From Mesorhizobium sp. J8 (GTDB taxonomy: Bacteria > Pseudomonadota > Alphaproteobacteria > Rhizobiales > Rhizobiaceae): a DNA stretch of 64,000 nucleotides. A program made the translations under genes and the position numbers. Under the pieces are notes generated by a model. That model was not told where the DNA came from. It saw nothing but the letters and a program-made list of their open reading frames with translations, and did no database searches. Location: contig NZ_AP024109.1 in the NCBI RefSeq assembly GCF_016591715.1, positions 3,906,001 through 3,970,000 on the forward strand, written 5' to 3'. This document shows, piece by piece, positions 51,957 to 63,220 of this stretch (positions are counted from its first letter, which is position 1; every line of letters begins with the position of its first letter).

Positions 51957-54900
51957 AACCAGCTCGACCTCGACCACGCCAGGCACCGCGCGCATCGCCG
52001 ATGCCACCTGCGGCGAGATGCGGTAGCGATTGGGCAGCTCGATCTCGATCTCGCCCTGCCCCGCGTCCTTGATCAGCACGAAGCTCACCTGCCCTTCGCC
52101 CTTGACCGAAAGCTGGTTGGCCAGCGTGCCGAGGGGTGCCGCGTCGCGCACGAAGATGCGCAGCGCCTTCTGAATGCGGCTCGCCTCATCCTCCAGCGAT
52201 TGCACGGTCTGGATGCGCAAGTTGATGCCCTCCGGCCGGTCTTCGGCCGAAACGGTGATCACCACCGATCGCCCGGGCTCCAGCATATCGCGATACTGCG
52301 CCAGCCCCTCGGAGAACAGCACCGCCTCATACTGGCCCGTCGTGTCGGAAAACTGCACCACGCCCATCTTGTTGCCGGTGCGGGTCTTGCGCTCCTGCTT
52401 GGTGGTGACGGTGCCGGCGAGCCGCCCTGCGGCGGCGCCGCGCTTGACCGCCGCGGAAAACTCCGCCCAGTTCTGCACCCGCATCTTCTGCAGCGCGGCC
52501 TTGTACTCGTCCAGCGGATGCGCCGAGAGATAGAAGCCCACCACTTGGAACTCGCGATGCAGCCGGTCCGCGGCAAGCCACGGATCGGTCGCCGGCAGGT
52601 TGAGCGCCTGCGACTGGCTGCCGAGCGAGGCGCCGAAAATGTCGGCCTGGCCGGATATGGCGTTCTGCTGCGCCAGCGAGGCGAGGCCCATCATGCGCTC
52701 GACGCCGGCCATCATCTGGGCGCGGTCGTGGCCGAAGCAATCCAGCGCGCCGGCCATGATCAGGCTTTCGAAGACGCGCTTTCCGACGATCTTCGGATCG
52801 ACCCGCTCGCAGAAATCGGCAAGGTTCTTGAACGGCTTCTCGCCGCGCACCTCGACGATGTGCTCGACCGCCGCGTCGCCGACGCCTTTCAGCGCCGCCA
52901 GCGAATAGAAGATCTTGTTCTCGCCCACTTCGAACGGGCGGAAGCTGGTCATCACCGATGGCGCCACCACCTCGATGCCGAGGCGCATGGCGTCCTGGCG
53001 GAAATCGGCCAGCTTGTCGGTGTTGCTCATGTCGAGCGTCATCGACGCGGCCAGGAACTCGACCGGGTAATGTGCCTTGAGATAGGCGGTCTGATAGGAG
53101 ACGACCGCGTAGGCCGCGGCGTGCGACTTGTTGAAGCCGTAGTCGGCGAATTTGGCCAACAGGTCGAAGATGAAGTCGGCCTGCGGCTTGGAGACGCCGC
53201 GCTCGACCGCGCCGGAGACGAAGCGCTCGCGCTGCTTGTCCATCTCGGCGCGGATCTTCTTGCCCATGGCGCGGCGCAGCAGATCGGCTTCGCCGAGCGA
53301 GTAGCCGGCAAGCTCCTGCGCGATCTGCATCACCTGTTCCTGGTAGACGATGACGCCTTGGGTTTCCTTCACCAGATGGTCGATCTTGGGGTGGATCGAG
53401 GCCAACTCCTCCTCGCCGTGCTTTCTGGCGTTGTAGGTCGGGATGTTTTCCATCGGGCCGGGGCGGTAGAGCGCCACCAGCGCGATGATGTCCTCGATGC
53501 AGTCCGGCCGCATGCCTATCAGCGCCTTGCGCATGCCGGCACTTTCAACCTGGAACACGCCGACCACCTCGCCGCGCGACAGCATCGAGTAAGTCTCTTT
53601 GTCGTCGAGCGGAATACGGGCGAGGTCGATATCGACGCCGCGACGGCGGATGAGCTTCACCGCCGTTTCCAGCACCGTCAGCGTCTTCAGGCCGAGGAAG
53701 TCGAACTTCACCAGCCCGGCCTGCTCGACATATTTCATGTTGAACTGGGTGACCGGCATGTCCGAGCGCGGATCGCGATACATCGGCACCAGCTCGGACA
53801 GCGGACGGTCGCCGATGACGATACCGGCGGCATGCGTCGAGGCGTGGCGATAGAGGCCTTCGAGCTTCTGCGCCGTGTCGAGCAGCGTCTGGACGATCGG
53901 CTCCTTCTCCGCCTCCTCGGCGAAGCGCGGCTCATTGGCGATGGCATCCGCCAGCTTGACCGGATTGGCCGGGTTCTGCGGCACCATCTTGGATAGCTTG
54001 TCCACCTGGCCGTAAGGCATCTGCAGCACGCGGCCGACGTCGCGCAGCACGGCACGCGCCTGCAGCGTACCGAAGGTGATGATCTGCCCGACCTGATCGC
54101 GCCCGTATTTCTGCTGGACGTAGCGGATGACCTCTTCGCGCCGGTCCTGGCAGAAGTCGATGTCGAAGTCCGGCATCGACACGCGGTCCGGGTTGAGGAA
54201 GCGCTCGAACAGCAGCGAGAAACGCAGCGGGTCGATATCGGTGATGGTGGTGGAATAGGCGACCAGCGAGCCGGCGCCCGAACCGCGCCCCGGGCCAACC
54301 GGAATGCCTTGCGACTTGGCCCATTTGATGAAGTCGGCAACGATCAGGAAGTAGCCGGGAAACTTCATCCTCTCGATGATGCCGAGCTCGAATTCGAGCC
54401 GTTCGCGATATTGCTCGACCGTGTAGCCGGGCGTCGGCCCATGCGCCGCAAGGCGCTTTTCCAAACCCTCTCGCGCCTGACGGGCAAGCTCCGCAGCCTC
54501 GGCCTTCTCGGCGGCGTCCTTGTCGGCGGCGTCGGCGCCGGTGAAGCGCGGCAGGATCGGGCTGCGATTCTTGGGATAATAGGAACAGCGCATCGCGATC
54601 TCGACCGTGTTGTCGATCGCTTCCGGTAGATCGGAGAAAAGCCGCGCCATGTCCGCCTGAGTGCGCAGGAAATTGTCCGGCGAAAGCCGCCGGCGATTGT
54701 CCGCGGCTACCACCGAGCCTTCGGCGATCGCAATCAGCGCGTCATGCGCTTCATAGTCCTCGCGCTTGGAGAAGAACGCCTCGTTGGTGGCGACCAGCGG
54801 CAGGTCGTGTGTGTAGGCCAGGTCGACCGTCGACTTTTCGACCATCCGGTCGTAGCCGGCGACCCGCTCCAGCTCGACATAAAGCCTGTCGCCGAACAGG

Positions 54901-55481
54901 CCCTTGAGGAACAGCAGCCGCTGTTCGGCGAGGTCGCGCCGGTCGGCCTTGAGCGCGCTGCCGATCGGACCGCGCGGGCCGCCGGTCAGACAGATCAGCC
55001 CGTCGCACCGCCCCTCCAGTTGCGCGCTGGTCAGATGCACCGGCTCGCCGGGCGGCGTCTCCAGATAAACCTTGCTGATCAGCCTGACCAGATTGCGGTA
55101 GCCGTCCTCGCTGGCGGCGATCAGCACGACCGGCGACATTTCCGGCCCGTTGCGGCGGCGGTCACGCTGGCCGTCGCTCGCCTCGCCGGAAAAGGCGAGG
55201 TCGACCTGGCAGCCGATGATCGGCTGGACACCGTCCTTGACCGCCTTCTGGGCGAATTCGAGCGCGCCGAACAAATTGTTGGTGTCGGTGACCGCGATCG
55301 CCGGCGCCTCGTCCTTGACCGCATGGCCGACGATCGCACCGAGCTGAAGCGCGCCTTCGAGCAGCGAATAGGCCGAATGCACGCGCAGATGGATGAAGGT
55401 CCGCGCCGGCGCTTCCGGCCGCGCGGCCTTCACGGCTGCTTCGCGCTGCAACGGGTCGCGTAGAAGTCGTTCATCCGCCAT
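51954..55481 (-). CDS. dnaE: DNA polymerase III alpha subunit
   Basis: A 1175-residue main replicative polymerase. The PHP domain begins TFIHLRVHSAYSLLEGALQL (about residues 28-47). The palm carries the catalytic Asp pair in SMPDFDIDFCQDRR (about residue 433), after the GPGRGSGAGSLVAY signature. HhH, beta-clamp-binding and OB parts (NKMGVVQFSDTTGQYEAVLF, about 1010-1029) follow. The length is that of DnaE1 rather than the error-prone DnaE2. The 3' end abuts a RIME-like element. It is transcribed alone. Confidence 0.97.
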   Translation of the reverse strand: MADERLLRDPLQREAAVKAARPEAPARTFIHLRVHSAYSLLEGALQLGAIVGHAVKDEAPAIAVTDTNNLFGALEFAQKAVKDGVQPIIGCQVDLAFSGEASDGQRDRRRNGPEMSPVVLIAASEDGYRNLVRLISKVYLETPPGEPVHLTSAQLEGRCDGLICLTGGPRGPIGSALKADRRDLAEQRLLFLKGLFGDRLYVELERVAGYDRMVEKSTVDLAYTHDLPLVATNEAFFSKREDYEAHDALIAIAEGSVVAADNRRRLSPDNFLRTQADMARLFSDLPEAIDNTVEIAMRCSYYPKNRSPILPRFTGADAADKDAAEKAEAAELARQAREGLEKRLAAHGPTPGYTVEQYRERLEFELGIIERMKFPGYFLIVADFIKWAKSQGIPVGPGRGSGAGSLVAYSTTITDIDPLRFSLLFERFLNPDRVSMPDFDIDFCQDRREEVIRYVQQKYGRDQVGQIITFGTLQARAVLRDVGRVLQMPYGQVDKLSKMVPQNPANPVKLADAIANEPRFAEEAEKEPIVQTLLDTAQKLEGLYRHASTHAAGIVIGDRPLSELVPMYRDPRSDMPVTQFNMKYVEQAGLVKFDFLGLKTLTVLETAVKLIRRRGVDIDLARIPLDDKETYSMLSRGEVVGVFQVESAGMRKALIGMRPDCIEDIIALVALYRPGPMENIPTYNARKHGEEELASIHPKIDHLVKETQGVIVYQEQVMQIAQELAGYSLGEADLLRRAMGKKIRAEMDKQRERFVSGAVERGVSKPQADFIFDLLAKFADYGFNKSHAAAYAVVSYQTAYLKAHYPVEFLAASMTLDMSNTDKLADFRQDAMRLGIEVVAPSVMTSFRPFEVGENKIFYSLAALKGVGDAAVEHIVEVRGEKPFKNLADFCERVDPKIVGKRVFESLIMAGALDCFGHDRAQMMAGVERMMGLASLAQQNAISGQADIFGASLGSQSQALNLPATDPWLAADRLHREFQVVGFYLSAHPLDEYKAALQKMRVQNWAEFSAAVKRGAAAGRLAGTVTTKQERKTRTGNKMGVVQFSDTTGQYEAVLFSEGLAQYRDMLEPGRSVVITVSAEDRPEGINLRIQTVQSLEDEASRIQKALRIFVRDAAPLGTLANQLSVKGEGQVSFVLIKDAGQGEIEIELPNRYRISPQVASAMRAVPGVVEVELV

Positions 55482-55601
55482 GTTTTTCCGCGCTGTCCCA
55501 AAGACTCAAAATCCATGCAGATGTATTGTCCCGGACGGGGCCATGCCAGTCCAGCACAAAAGACCCGCAGGCACAGGCTTGCGACCCGGTACCGCCTCTT
55601 C

Positions 55602-57614
<2,013 letters not shown>

Positions 57615-57863
57615 TCGGATGTCTTTCCTCCGGCGAAGCGGTCCAGTTCTATGGACAATTCAGGCGCGCCTCAAGTGTCCTCGGATTGGCTTTCCCGGCA
57701 GGTGCCGATTGCGGAAACCGCGCCGAAAAACGTCGCAAGAGACATTGGCCGCCAGCGCGGAACTCGCTAATGTTCTCCCAATGCTAAAGAATGGCAGGCT
57801 GGCATTCGCCACGAACAGCTTGCCGTTAGCCAAAACTTACAGACCGCTTGGGAGGAGTGCCTC

Positions 57864-58991
57864 ATGAAGACCCGTGCCGCCGTTGCTGTTGGTGCCGGAA
57901 AGCCGCTGGAGATCATGGAGGTGGACCTGGAAGGCCCGCGCGAGGGCGAGGTGCTGGTCGAGGTCAAGGCGACCGGCATCTGCCACACCGACGAGTTCAC
58001 GCTGTCGGGCGCCGATCCGGAAGGCATCTTTCCGGCGATCCTCGGCCATGAGGGCGCCGGCATCGTCGTCGATGTCGGCAAGGGCGTGACCTCGGTCAAA
58101 AAGGGCGACCATGTCATCCCGCTCTACACGCCCGAATGCCGGCAGTGCCCGTCATGCCTGTCGCGCAAGACCAACCTGTGCACCGCCATCCGCGCCACGC
58201 AGGGGCAAGGATTGATGCCCGACGGCACCTCGCGCTTCTCGGTCGGCGGCGAGAAGCTGTTCCACTATATGGGCTGCTCGACCTTCTCCAACTTCACCGT
58301 GCTGCCGGAGATCGCGGTCGCCAAGGTCAATCCCGACGCGCCCTTCGACAAGATCTGCTACATCGGCTGCGGCGTCACCACCGGCATCGGCGCCGTCATC
58401 AACACGGCCAAGGTCGAGCAGGGCGCCACCGCTGTCGTCTTCGGCCTCGGCGGCATCGGTTTGAACGTCATCCAGGGTCTTCGCCTTGCCGGCGCCGACA
58501 TGATCATCGGCGTCGATGTGAACAACGACAAGAAGGCCTGGGGCGAGAAGTTCGGCATGACGCATTTCGTCAATCCGAAGGAGATCGACGGCGACATCGT
58601 GCCTTACCTGGTCAACATGACCAAGCGCGGCGCCGACCAGATCGGCGGCGCCGACTACACCTTCGACTGCACCGGCAACACCAAGGTGATGCGCCAGGCG
58701 CTCGAAGCCTCGCATCGCGGCTGGGGCAAGTCGGTCATCATCGGCGTTGCCGGCGCCGGCCAGGAGATCTCCACACGCCCGTTCCAGCTGGTCACCGGCC
58801 GCACCTGGATGGGCACCGCCTTCGGCGGCGCGCGCGGCCGCACCGATGTGCCGCGCATCGTCGACTGGTACATGGAAAAGAAGATCCAGATCGATCCGAT
58901 GATCACCCACACGCTGAAGCTCGAAGACATCAACAAGGGTTTCGAACTCATGCACGAGGGCAAGTCGATCAGGAGCGTCGTGGTTTACTGA
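57864..58991 (+). CDS. frmA: S-(hydroxymethyl)glutathione dehydrogenase (class III ADH)
   Basis: A 375-residue zinc enzyme oxidising S-hydroxymethylglutathione with NAD+ in formaldehyde removal. The catalytic zinc site is seen as [13 protein letters not shown] (Cys) and GHEGAGIV (His). The structural zinc is [15 protein letters not shown]. The NAD site is [14 protein letters not shown]. The ribosome site GGGAGGAG is strong. gfa follows 68 bp later in the same direction, forming a formaldehyde operon. Confidence 0.96.
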   Translation: MKTRAAVAVGAGKPLEIMEVDLEGPREGEVLVEVKATGICHTDEFTLSGADPEGIFPAILGHEGAGIVVDVGKGVTSVKKGDHVIPLYTPECRQCPSCLSRKTNLCTAIRATQGQGLMPDGTSRFSVGGEKLFHYMGCSTFSNFTVLPEIAVAKVNPDAPFDKICYIGCGVTTGIGAVINTAKVEQGATAVVFGLGGIGLNVIQGLRLAGADMIIGVDVNNDKKAWGEKFGMTHFVNPKEIDGDIVPYLVNMTKRGADQIGGADYTFDCTGNTKVMRQALEASHRGWGKSVIIGVAGAGQEISTRPFQLVTGRTWMGTAFGGARGRTDVPRIVDWYMEKKIQIDPMITHTLKLEDINKGFELMHEGKSIRSVVVY

Positions 58992-59059
58992 AGCAAACCC
59001 ATCGGGCCGCAGGCCAGCAAGCCCGCGACCTCTGTGGTCAAACATGGGAGGAAGTGTAA

Positions 59060-59629
59060 ATGGCCGAGAAACTGCATCCGAAGATCGACAATGGCCTGCC
59101 GAAGGAGAGCGCATCCTTTGCCGGCGGCACGCTGGTCTGCCTGTGCGCCAGCAAGCCGGTGAAGGTGAAGGTCAAGGGCCAGATCGCCCACAACCATGCC
59201 TGCGGCTGCACCAAGTGCTGGAAGCCGGAAGGCGCCATCTTCTCGGTCGTGGCCGTTGCCGGCAGCGGCGACGTCACCGTCACCGAGAACGGCGACAAGC
59301 TCAAGGTGGTCGACCCAAGCGCGCTGATCCAGCGCCATGCCTGCACGGGCTGCGGCGTCCACATGTACGGCCCGGTCGAGCGCGACCATCCCTTCAAGGG
59401 CCTGTCCTTCATCCATCCCGAACGCTTCGAGGAGGACGGCTGGTCGCCGCCGGGCTTTGCCGCTTTCGTCTCCTCGATCATCGAATCCGGCGTCGACCCG
59501 GACCGCATGGCCGGCATTCGCGGCCAGCTGAAGTCGATCGGGCTGGAGCCCTATGACTGCCTCAGCCCTGGCCTGATGGACTATATCGCCACCTGGACCG
59601 CGAAGAAGTCGGGCGCACTTCCGGCCTGA
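59060..59629 (+). CDS. gfa: glutathione-dependent formaldehyde-activating enzyme
   Basis: A 189-residue protein reported to speed S-hydroxymethylglutathione formation from formaldehyde and glutathione. Zinc ligands are CLCASKPV (CxC), [13 protein letters not shown] and [10 protein letters not shown]. The length and the opening [20 protein letters not shown] match true Gfa rather than the shorter GFA-fold protein at 14489. The ribosome site is GGGAGGAAG. It is downstream of frmA in a two-gene operon, and a hairpin follows its stop. Confidence 0.95.
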   Translation: MAEKLHPKIDNGLPKESASFAGGTLVCLCASKPVKVKVKGQIAHNHACGCTKCWKPEGAIFSVVAVAGSGDVTVTENGDKLKVVDPSALIQRHACTGCGVHMYGPVERDHPFKGLSFIHPERFEEDGWSPPGFAAFVSSIIESGVDPDRMAGIRGQLKSIGLEPYDCLSPGLMDYIATWTAKKSGALPA

Positions 59630-59650
59630 CAAGTCTCGCTATTTCTGCCA

Positions 59651-59676
59651 TGGGGCTGGCTGATACGCCGGCCCCA
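59651..59676 (+). terminator. hairpin terminator after gfa
   Basis: TGGGGCTGGC (59651-59660) pairs with GCCGGCCCCA (59667-59676), with one G-T pair and a TGATAC loop, followed by TATTCGTTT. It starts 22 bases past the gfa stop and ends 18 bases before the next gene. Confidence 0.65.
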
Positions 59677-59694
59677 TATTCGTTTGGAAGTACG

Positions 59695-60162
59695 ATGCCC
59701 GCACCCCTTATCTACGTCGACGCCGACGCCTGCCCGGTCAAGGCCGAGATCGAGAAGGTCGCCGAGCGCCATGGCGTCGTCGTCACCTATGTTTCCAATG
59801 GCGGGCTACGGCCGTCGCGCGATCCGATGATCCGCAACATCGTCGTCTCCAAGGGCGCGGATGCCGCGGACGACTGGATCGTCGAGAACGCCAGGGCCAA
59901 CGACATCGTGGTGACCGCCGACATCCCGCTTGCTGCGCGCACGGTGGCGCTCGGTGCGCATGTGCTGGGGCCTGCAGGCCGCCCCTTCACGCCGGAGACC
60001 ATCGGCATGGCGGTGGCGATGCGCGATTTGAAGCAGCATCTGCGCGAAACCGGCGAAAGCCGGGGATTCAACGCCTCCTTCACGCAGAAGGACAGGTCGC
60101 AGTTTCTCGGCGAGCTCGACCGCATCTTGCGGCGCGCGCTCAAATCCGTCACACCGGACTGA
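59695..60162 (+). CDS. UPF0178 (YaiI/YqxD, DUF188) protein
   Basis: A 155-residue protein. The family marks are IYVDADACPVKAEIEKVAER near the start, SNGGLRPSRDP, and ADDWIVENARANDIVVTADI with PLAARTVALG, a PIN-like nuclease fold with conserved acidic residues. A nuclease action is suspected but not shown. The ATG at 59695 follows GGAAG; an earlier ATG at 59650 would overlap the terminator. It may be co-transcribed with the DUF1345 gene 25 bp downstream. Confidence 0.92.
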   Translation: MPAPLIYVDADACPVKAEIEKVAERHGVVVTYVSNGGLRPSRDPMIRNIVVSKGADAADDWIVENARANDIVVTADIPLAARTVALGAHVLGPAGRPFTPETIGMAVAMRDLKQHLRETGESRGFNASFTQKDRSQFLGELDRILRRALKSVTPD

Positions 60163-60187
60163 TCCAACGTCTCAGGGGCCTCGGGCC

Positions 60188-60859
60188 ATGGGTGACGATC
60201 TCAAGACGCCGATGCATCGGCACATGCAGTTCGCCCTCGCCGCGGCCATCGGCATCGTCGCGCTGTTGCTTGCCTTGTTGCTGCGCTGGCCTCTACCCTA
60301 CTCCATCGGCGCCAATGTGTTCTTTGTGAGCTACATCGCACTGGTGCTGGCCTTAATGCCGAGCCTTACCGGCCGCTATCTCAGCAAGAACGCGCGCGCG
60401 ACGGACCTGCCGGTGCTGCTTATCTTCGTCGTCACGCTCTTCGTCGTCGTTGCGGCCATCGTCTCGCTGTTTCTTTTGATCAACCAGAAAAACGCGGCGC
60501 ACCCTTGGCAGCTCGCCTTCGCGATTTTGTCGATCCCGCTCGGCTGGTTCACCATCCACGCCATGGCGTCGCTGCATTATGCGCATGTCTATTGGATGGG
60601 TGGTGATGAGATCGACGCGAAAAGCCAGAAGAAGATGCCTGTTGGCGGGCTCGATTTTCCCGGCGGTAAAAGACCGGAAGGCTGGGATTTCCTCTATTTC
60701 GCGACCGTGATCGGCATGACGGCGCAGACGGCGGACACCGCGATCACGACCTCGCAAATGCGTCTGGTCGTGCTCGTACATTCGATCCTGACCTTTTTCT
60801 TCAACACGGTGATCGTCGCGGCGGCGGTCAATCTCGCGGTTAGCCTGGGCGGTCCGTAA
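60188..60859 (+). CDS. DUF1345 membrane protein
   Basis: A 223-residue inner-membrane protein with four or five helices. The family motif is clear: DFLYFATVIGMTAQTADTAI, then MRLVVLVHSILTFFFNTVIV. ALHYAHVYW-like SLHYAHVYWM lies in the middle. Sequence order is distantly like a channel pore (IGMT near the selectivity position) but no function is known. It probably shares a transcript with the UPF0178 gene. Confidence 0.9.
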   Translation: MGDDLKTPMHRHMQFALAAAIGIVALLLALLLRWPLPYSIGANVFFVSYIALVLALMPSLTGRYLSKNARATDLPVLLIFVVTLFVVVAAIVSLFLLINQKNAAHPWQLAFAILSIPLGWFTIHAMASLHYAHVYWMGGDEIDAKSQKKMPVGGLDFPGGKRPEGWDFLYFATVIGMTAQTADTAITTSQMRLVVLVHSILTFFFNTVIVAAAVNLAVSLGGP

Positions 60860-60957
60860 TAAATCCGTGATCGCATGAAACATTACCTTGTGCGGCGACG
60901 TATTGAGAGGGAGACAACGACCTGAGAAGCCGCTTCCCAATAGCGGCCGGAGGCAAG

Positions 60958-61830
60958 ATGGACACTGCTGCCGACAAGCAGCCCGCCGCCAAGGCGGACG
61001 CCAAGGACACGACCCTCATCTATCGGCAGTCGCGCTGGACGCGGCTGACCCATTGGATCTGGGCTTTCTCGCTGTTCTTCATGCTGCTTTCCGGCCTGCA
61101 GATCTTCAACGCGCGGCCGCAGCTCTATATCGGCAAGCAATCCGGCTTCGAGTTCAACAACACGATCCTCCAGATCGGCGCCGAAAACACCGCCAACGGT
61201 CCGCGCGGCTTCACCGAAATCTTCGGCCATCGCTTCGACACCACCGGCGTGCTCGGCTGGTCGGGTCCACCGGGACAGGAGACGCCGCGGGCCTTTCCTT
61301 CCTGGGCGACGATCCCGTCCTATTACGATCTCGGCACCGCCCGCGTCGTGCATTTCTTCTTCGCCTGGATCCTGACCACCACGCTGCTTGTCTGGCTGAT
61401 CGCTGGCCTGATCAACGGCCATATCCGCCGCGACCTCGCCCCTCGCGTATCGGACCTGCGCAAGCTGCCGCGCGACATCGTCGATCACGCAAAGCTGAAA
61501 TTCCACCACACGCGGGAATACAACACGCTGCAGAAAATGGCCTATGGCGGCGTGCTCTTCGTGCTTTTGCCGCTGATGATCGTCACCGGGCTTGCGATGT
61601 CGCCGAGCATGAATTCGGTGCTGCCGTGGCTCAACGAAATCCTCGGCGGCCGGCAGACGGCGCGGACGATCCACTTCAGCGTCATGGTGCTGCTCGTCCT
61701 TTTCTTCATCGTCCACATCCTGATGATCCTCGCCGCCGGCCCGATCAACGAGCTGCGCTCGATCATCACCGGCTGGTACCGCACCGACCCGCCCGCGAAG
61801 CATGACCAGCCAACCGAGAGGAGCGTCTGA
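60958..61830 (+). CDS. cytochrome b (b561/hydrogenase type) membrane subunit
   Basis: A 290-residue inner-membrane cytochrome with four helices. Haem-ligand His are seen in RLTHWIWAFSLFFMLLSGL (helix 1), RVVHFFFAWILTT (helix 2) and RTIHFSVMVLLVLFFIVHIL (helix 4). Such proteins pass electrons between quinone and a periplasmic redox enzyme. Between helices 1 and 2 is a long loop of about 75 residues. The ribosome site GGAGG is strong. The molybdoenzyme gene begins one base after the stop, so this is its membrane partner. Confidence 0.9.
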   Translation: MDTAADKQPAAKADAKDTTLIYRQSRWTRLTHWIWAFSLFFMLLSGLQIFNARPQLYIGKQSGFEFNNTILQIGAENTANGPRGFTEIFGHRFDTTGVLGWSGPPGQETPRAFPSWATIPSYYDLGTARVVHFFFAWILTTTLLVWLIAGLINGHIRRDLAPRVSDLRKLPRDIVDHAKLKFHHTREYNTLQKMAYGGVLFVLLPLMIVTGLAMSPSMNSVLPWLNEILGGRQTARTIHFSVMVLLVLFFIVHILMILAAGPINELRSIITGWYRTDPPAKHDQPTERSV

Positions 61831-61831
61831 C

Positions 61832-62641
61832 ATGGCAAAATTCCAGATCAGCCCCAAGCTCCAAATGAGCCGAAGAAAGTTCTTGACCGCCAGCAGCCTC
61901 GGCCTGTCCGGCATTGCGCTGTCGGGTTGCGATGCCTTCGATAGCGGTCTGGGCATCGGCGGCGGCCTGCGCAGCTTCCTCGAAAACGCCAATGGCCTGA
62001 CCTGGCGGGCCCAGCGCCTGCTCGCCGGCCGCGACGCGCTGGCGCCGGAATTCACCGAGGCCGACATCCGCCAGCCGCAACGGCCGAACGGCGTCACCGC
62101 GCCGGACGACGATATCTATAAGGGCCTGCTCGGCAACAATTTCGCCGACTGGCGGCTGGAGGTCACGGGGCTTGTCGAGAAGCCGCTGTCGCTGACTCGC
62201 GAGCAGCTCCAGAACATGCCGAGCCGCACGCAGATTACCCGCCATGATTGCGTCGAAGGCTGGAGCTGCATCGCCAAATGGACCGGGACGCCGCTGTCGC
62301 TGGTGCTCGACCAGGCGGTGGTCAAGCCGCAGGCGCGTTATGTCATGTTCCATTGCCTCGACACGATCGAGCAAAGCCTGTCGGGCGACATCAAATATTA
62401 CGGCACGATCGACCTGATCGACGCCCGCCATCCGCAGACGATTCTGGCCTACGGCCTGAACGGCAAGCCCTTGCCGGTCGAGAACGGCGCGCCGCTGCGC
62501 GTGCGGGTCGAGCGTCAGCTCGGCTACAAGATGCCGAAATACATTCACAAGATCGAGCTGGTCGACAGCTTCGCCAATATCGGCGGCGGCCGCGGCGGCT
62601 ATTGGGAAGACAATGGCTACGACTGGTATGGCGGGATTTGA
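61832..62641 (+). CDS. Tat-exported molybdopterin oxidoreductase (sulfite-oxidase fold)
   Basis: A 269-residue periplasmic enzyme. The Tat signal is SRRKFL (13-18) followed by a hydrophobic stretch and a lipobox LSGC (Cys33), so it may be a lipoprotein anchored in the inner membrane. The molybdenum-ligand Cys140 is in RHDCVEGWSCIAKWTG, the SUOX/MsrP-type motif. Late family parts are ENGAPLRVRVERQLGYKMPK. The substrate is unknown; MsrP relatives reduce methionine sulfoxide, but the b-type partner differs from MsrQ. It is coupled to the cytochrome gene before and to the GNAT gene after (TGATG). Confidence 0.9.
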   Translation: MAKFQISPKLQMSRRKFLTASSLGLSGIALSGCDAFDSGLGIGGGLRSFLENANGLTWRAQRLLAGRDALAPEFTEADIRQPQRPNGVTAPDDDIYKGLLGNNFADWRLEVTGLVEKPLSLTREQLQNMPSRTQITRHDCVEGWSCIAKWTGTPLSLVLDQAVVKPQARYVMFHCLDTIEQSLSGDIKYYGTIDLIDARHPQTILAYGLNGKPLPVENGAPLRVRVERQLGYKMPKYIHKIELVDSFANIGGGRGGYWEDNGYDWYGGI

Positions 62642-63117
62642 TGGCCCCTCGCCTGCAGGCCGAGCACGATCTGTCGTCGGCCGAGCTCAGTTCAATCGAG
62701 GAATGCCTCAACAGCGATAACCGGCGTCTGACCGGCCGCGACAACGACCATGCCCTCGTCTTCGCCCTGCGGGATGAGCAAGGGCGCGCTGTCGGGGTTG
62801 CCGCAGGCTATTCCTGGGCTGGCATTGCAGAGCTGAAGCTGATGTGGATCGACGATGCCTATCGCGGCCTTGGTCACGGCAGGAAGCTGCTCGATGCCTT
62901 CGTTGCCGAGGCCGCCGCGCGCGGTTCCGTGAGGATATGGGTTTCGACCCACGACTTCCAGGCTCCGGGCTTCTACGAGAGGGCCGGTTTCGAGCGCATG
63001 GCCGAACTGACCGGCTGGCCAGAAGGCCATTCCAACATCATCCTTTGCAAGACGATGCGTTCCCATCAGAGCAATTCCAGGAAAAGTGTGCGCGGTTTTC
63101 CGTCTGGAATTGCGTAA
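62641..63117 (+). CDS. GNAT acetyltransferase with repeat-derived C-terminus
   Basis: A 158-residue protein. The GNAT core is clear: LKLMWIDDAYRGLGHGRKLL with motif A RGLGHG (about residues 80-85) and PGFYERAGFERM near the end. Residues from about 143 (SNSRKSVRGFPSGIA) are encoded by the first part of a RIME-like element, and its TAA stop lies inside that element. The native end is probably near KTM. It overlaps the molybdoenzyme stop by one base. The substrate is unknown. Confidence 0.88.
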   Translation: MAPRLQAEHDLSSAELSSIEECLNSDNRRLTGRDNDHALVFALRDEQGRAVGVAAGYSWAGIAELKLMWIDDAYRGLGHGRKLLDAFVAEAAARGSVRIWVSTHDFQAPGFYERAGFERMAELTGWPEGHSNIILCKTMRSHQSNSRKSVRGFPSGIA

Positions 63118-63170
63118 AAACAAAGAGATGGAGCGGCTCGCCGTTTCCGTGAAACGGTGAAACGCTCTAG
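63068..63170 (+). repeat. RIME-like element, complete
   Basis: AGAGCAATTCCAGGAAAAGT, then GCGGTTTTCCGTCTGGAATT, GCGTAAAAACAAAGAGATGG, and CCGTTTCCGTGAAACGGTGA with AACGCTCTAG. Both palindromes are present. Its left half encodes the end of the GNAT protein. Confidence 0.9.
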
Positions 63171-63220
63171 GCGGCACCCGGACGAGGCTGGCGCTCAGCG
63201 TGCGCGGCTTGGCGACGCGA

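Noticed and set aside
51759..53996. A 745-codon plus-strand frame antisense to dnaE
   Set aside because: It is a His/Arg/Leu-rich shadow of the clearly coding dnaE gene.
55482..55601. Terminator after pccA
   Set aside because: The best stem (GCAGGC/GCTTGC) is short with a mismatch on the minus strand and is too weak to claim, despite a following TCTTTTG.
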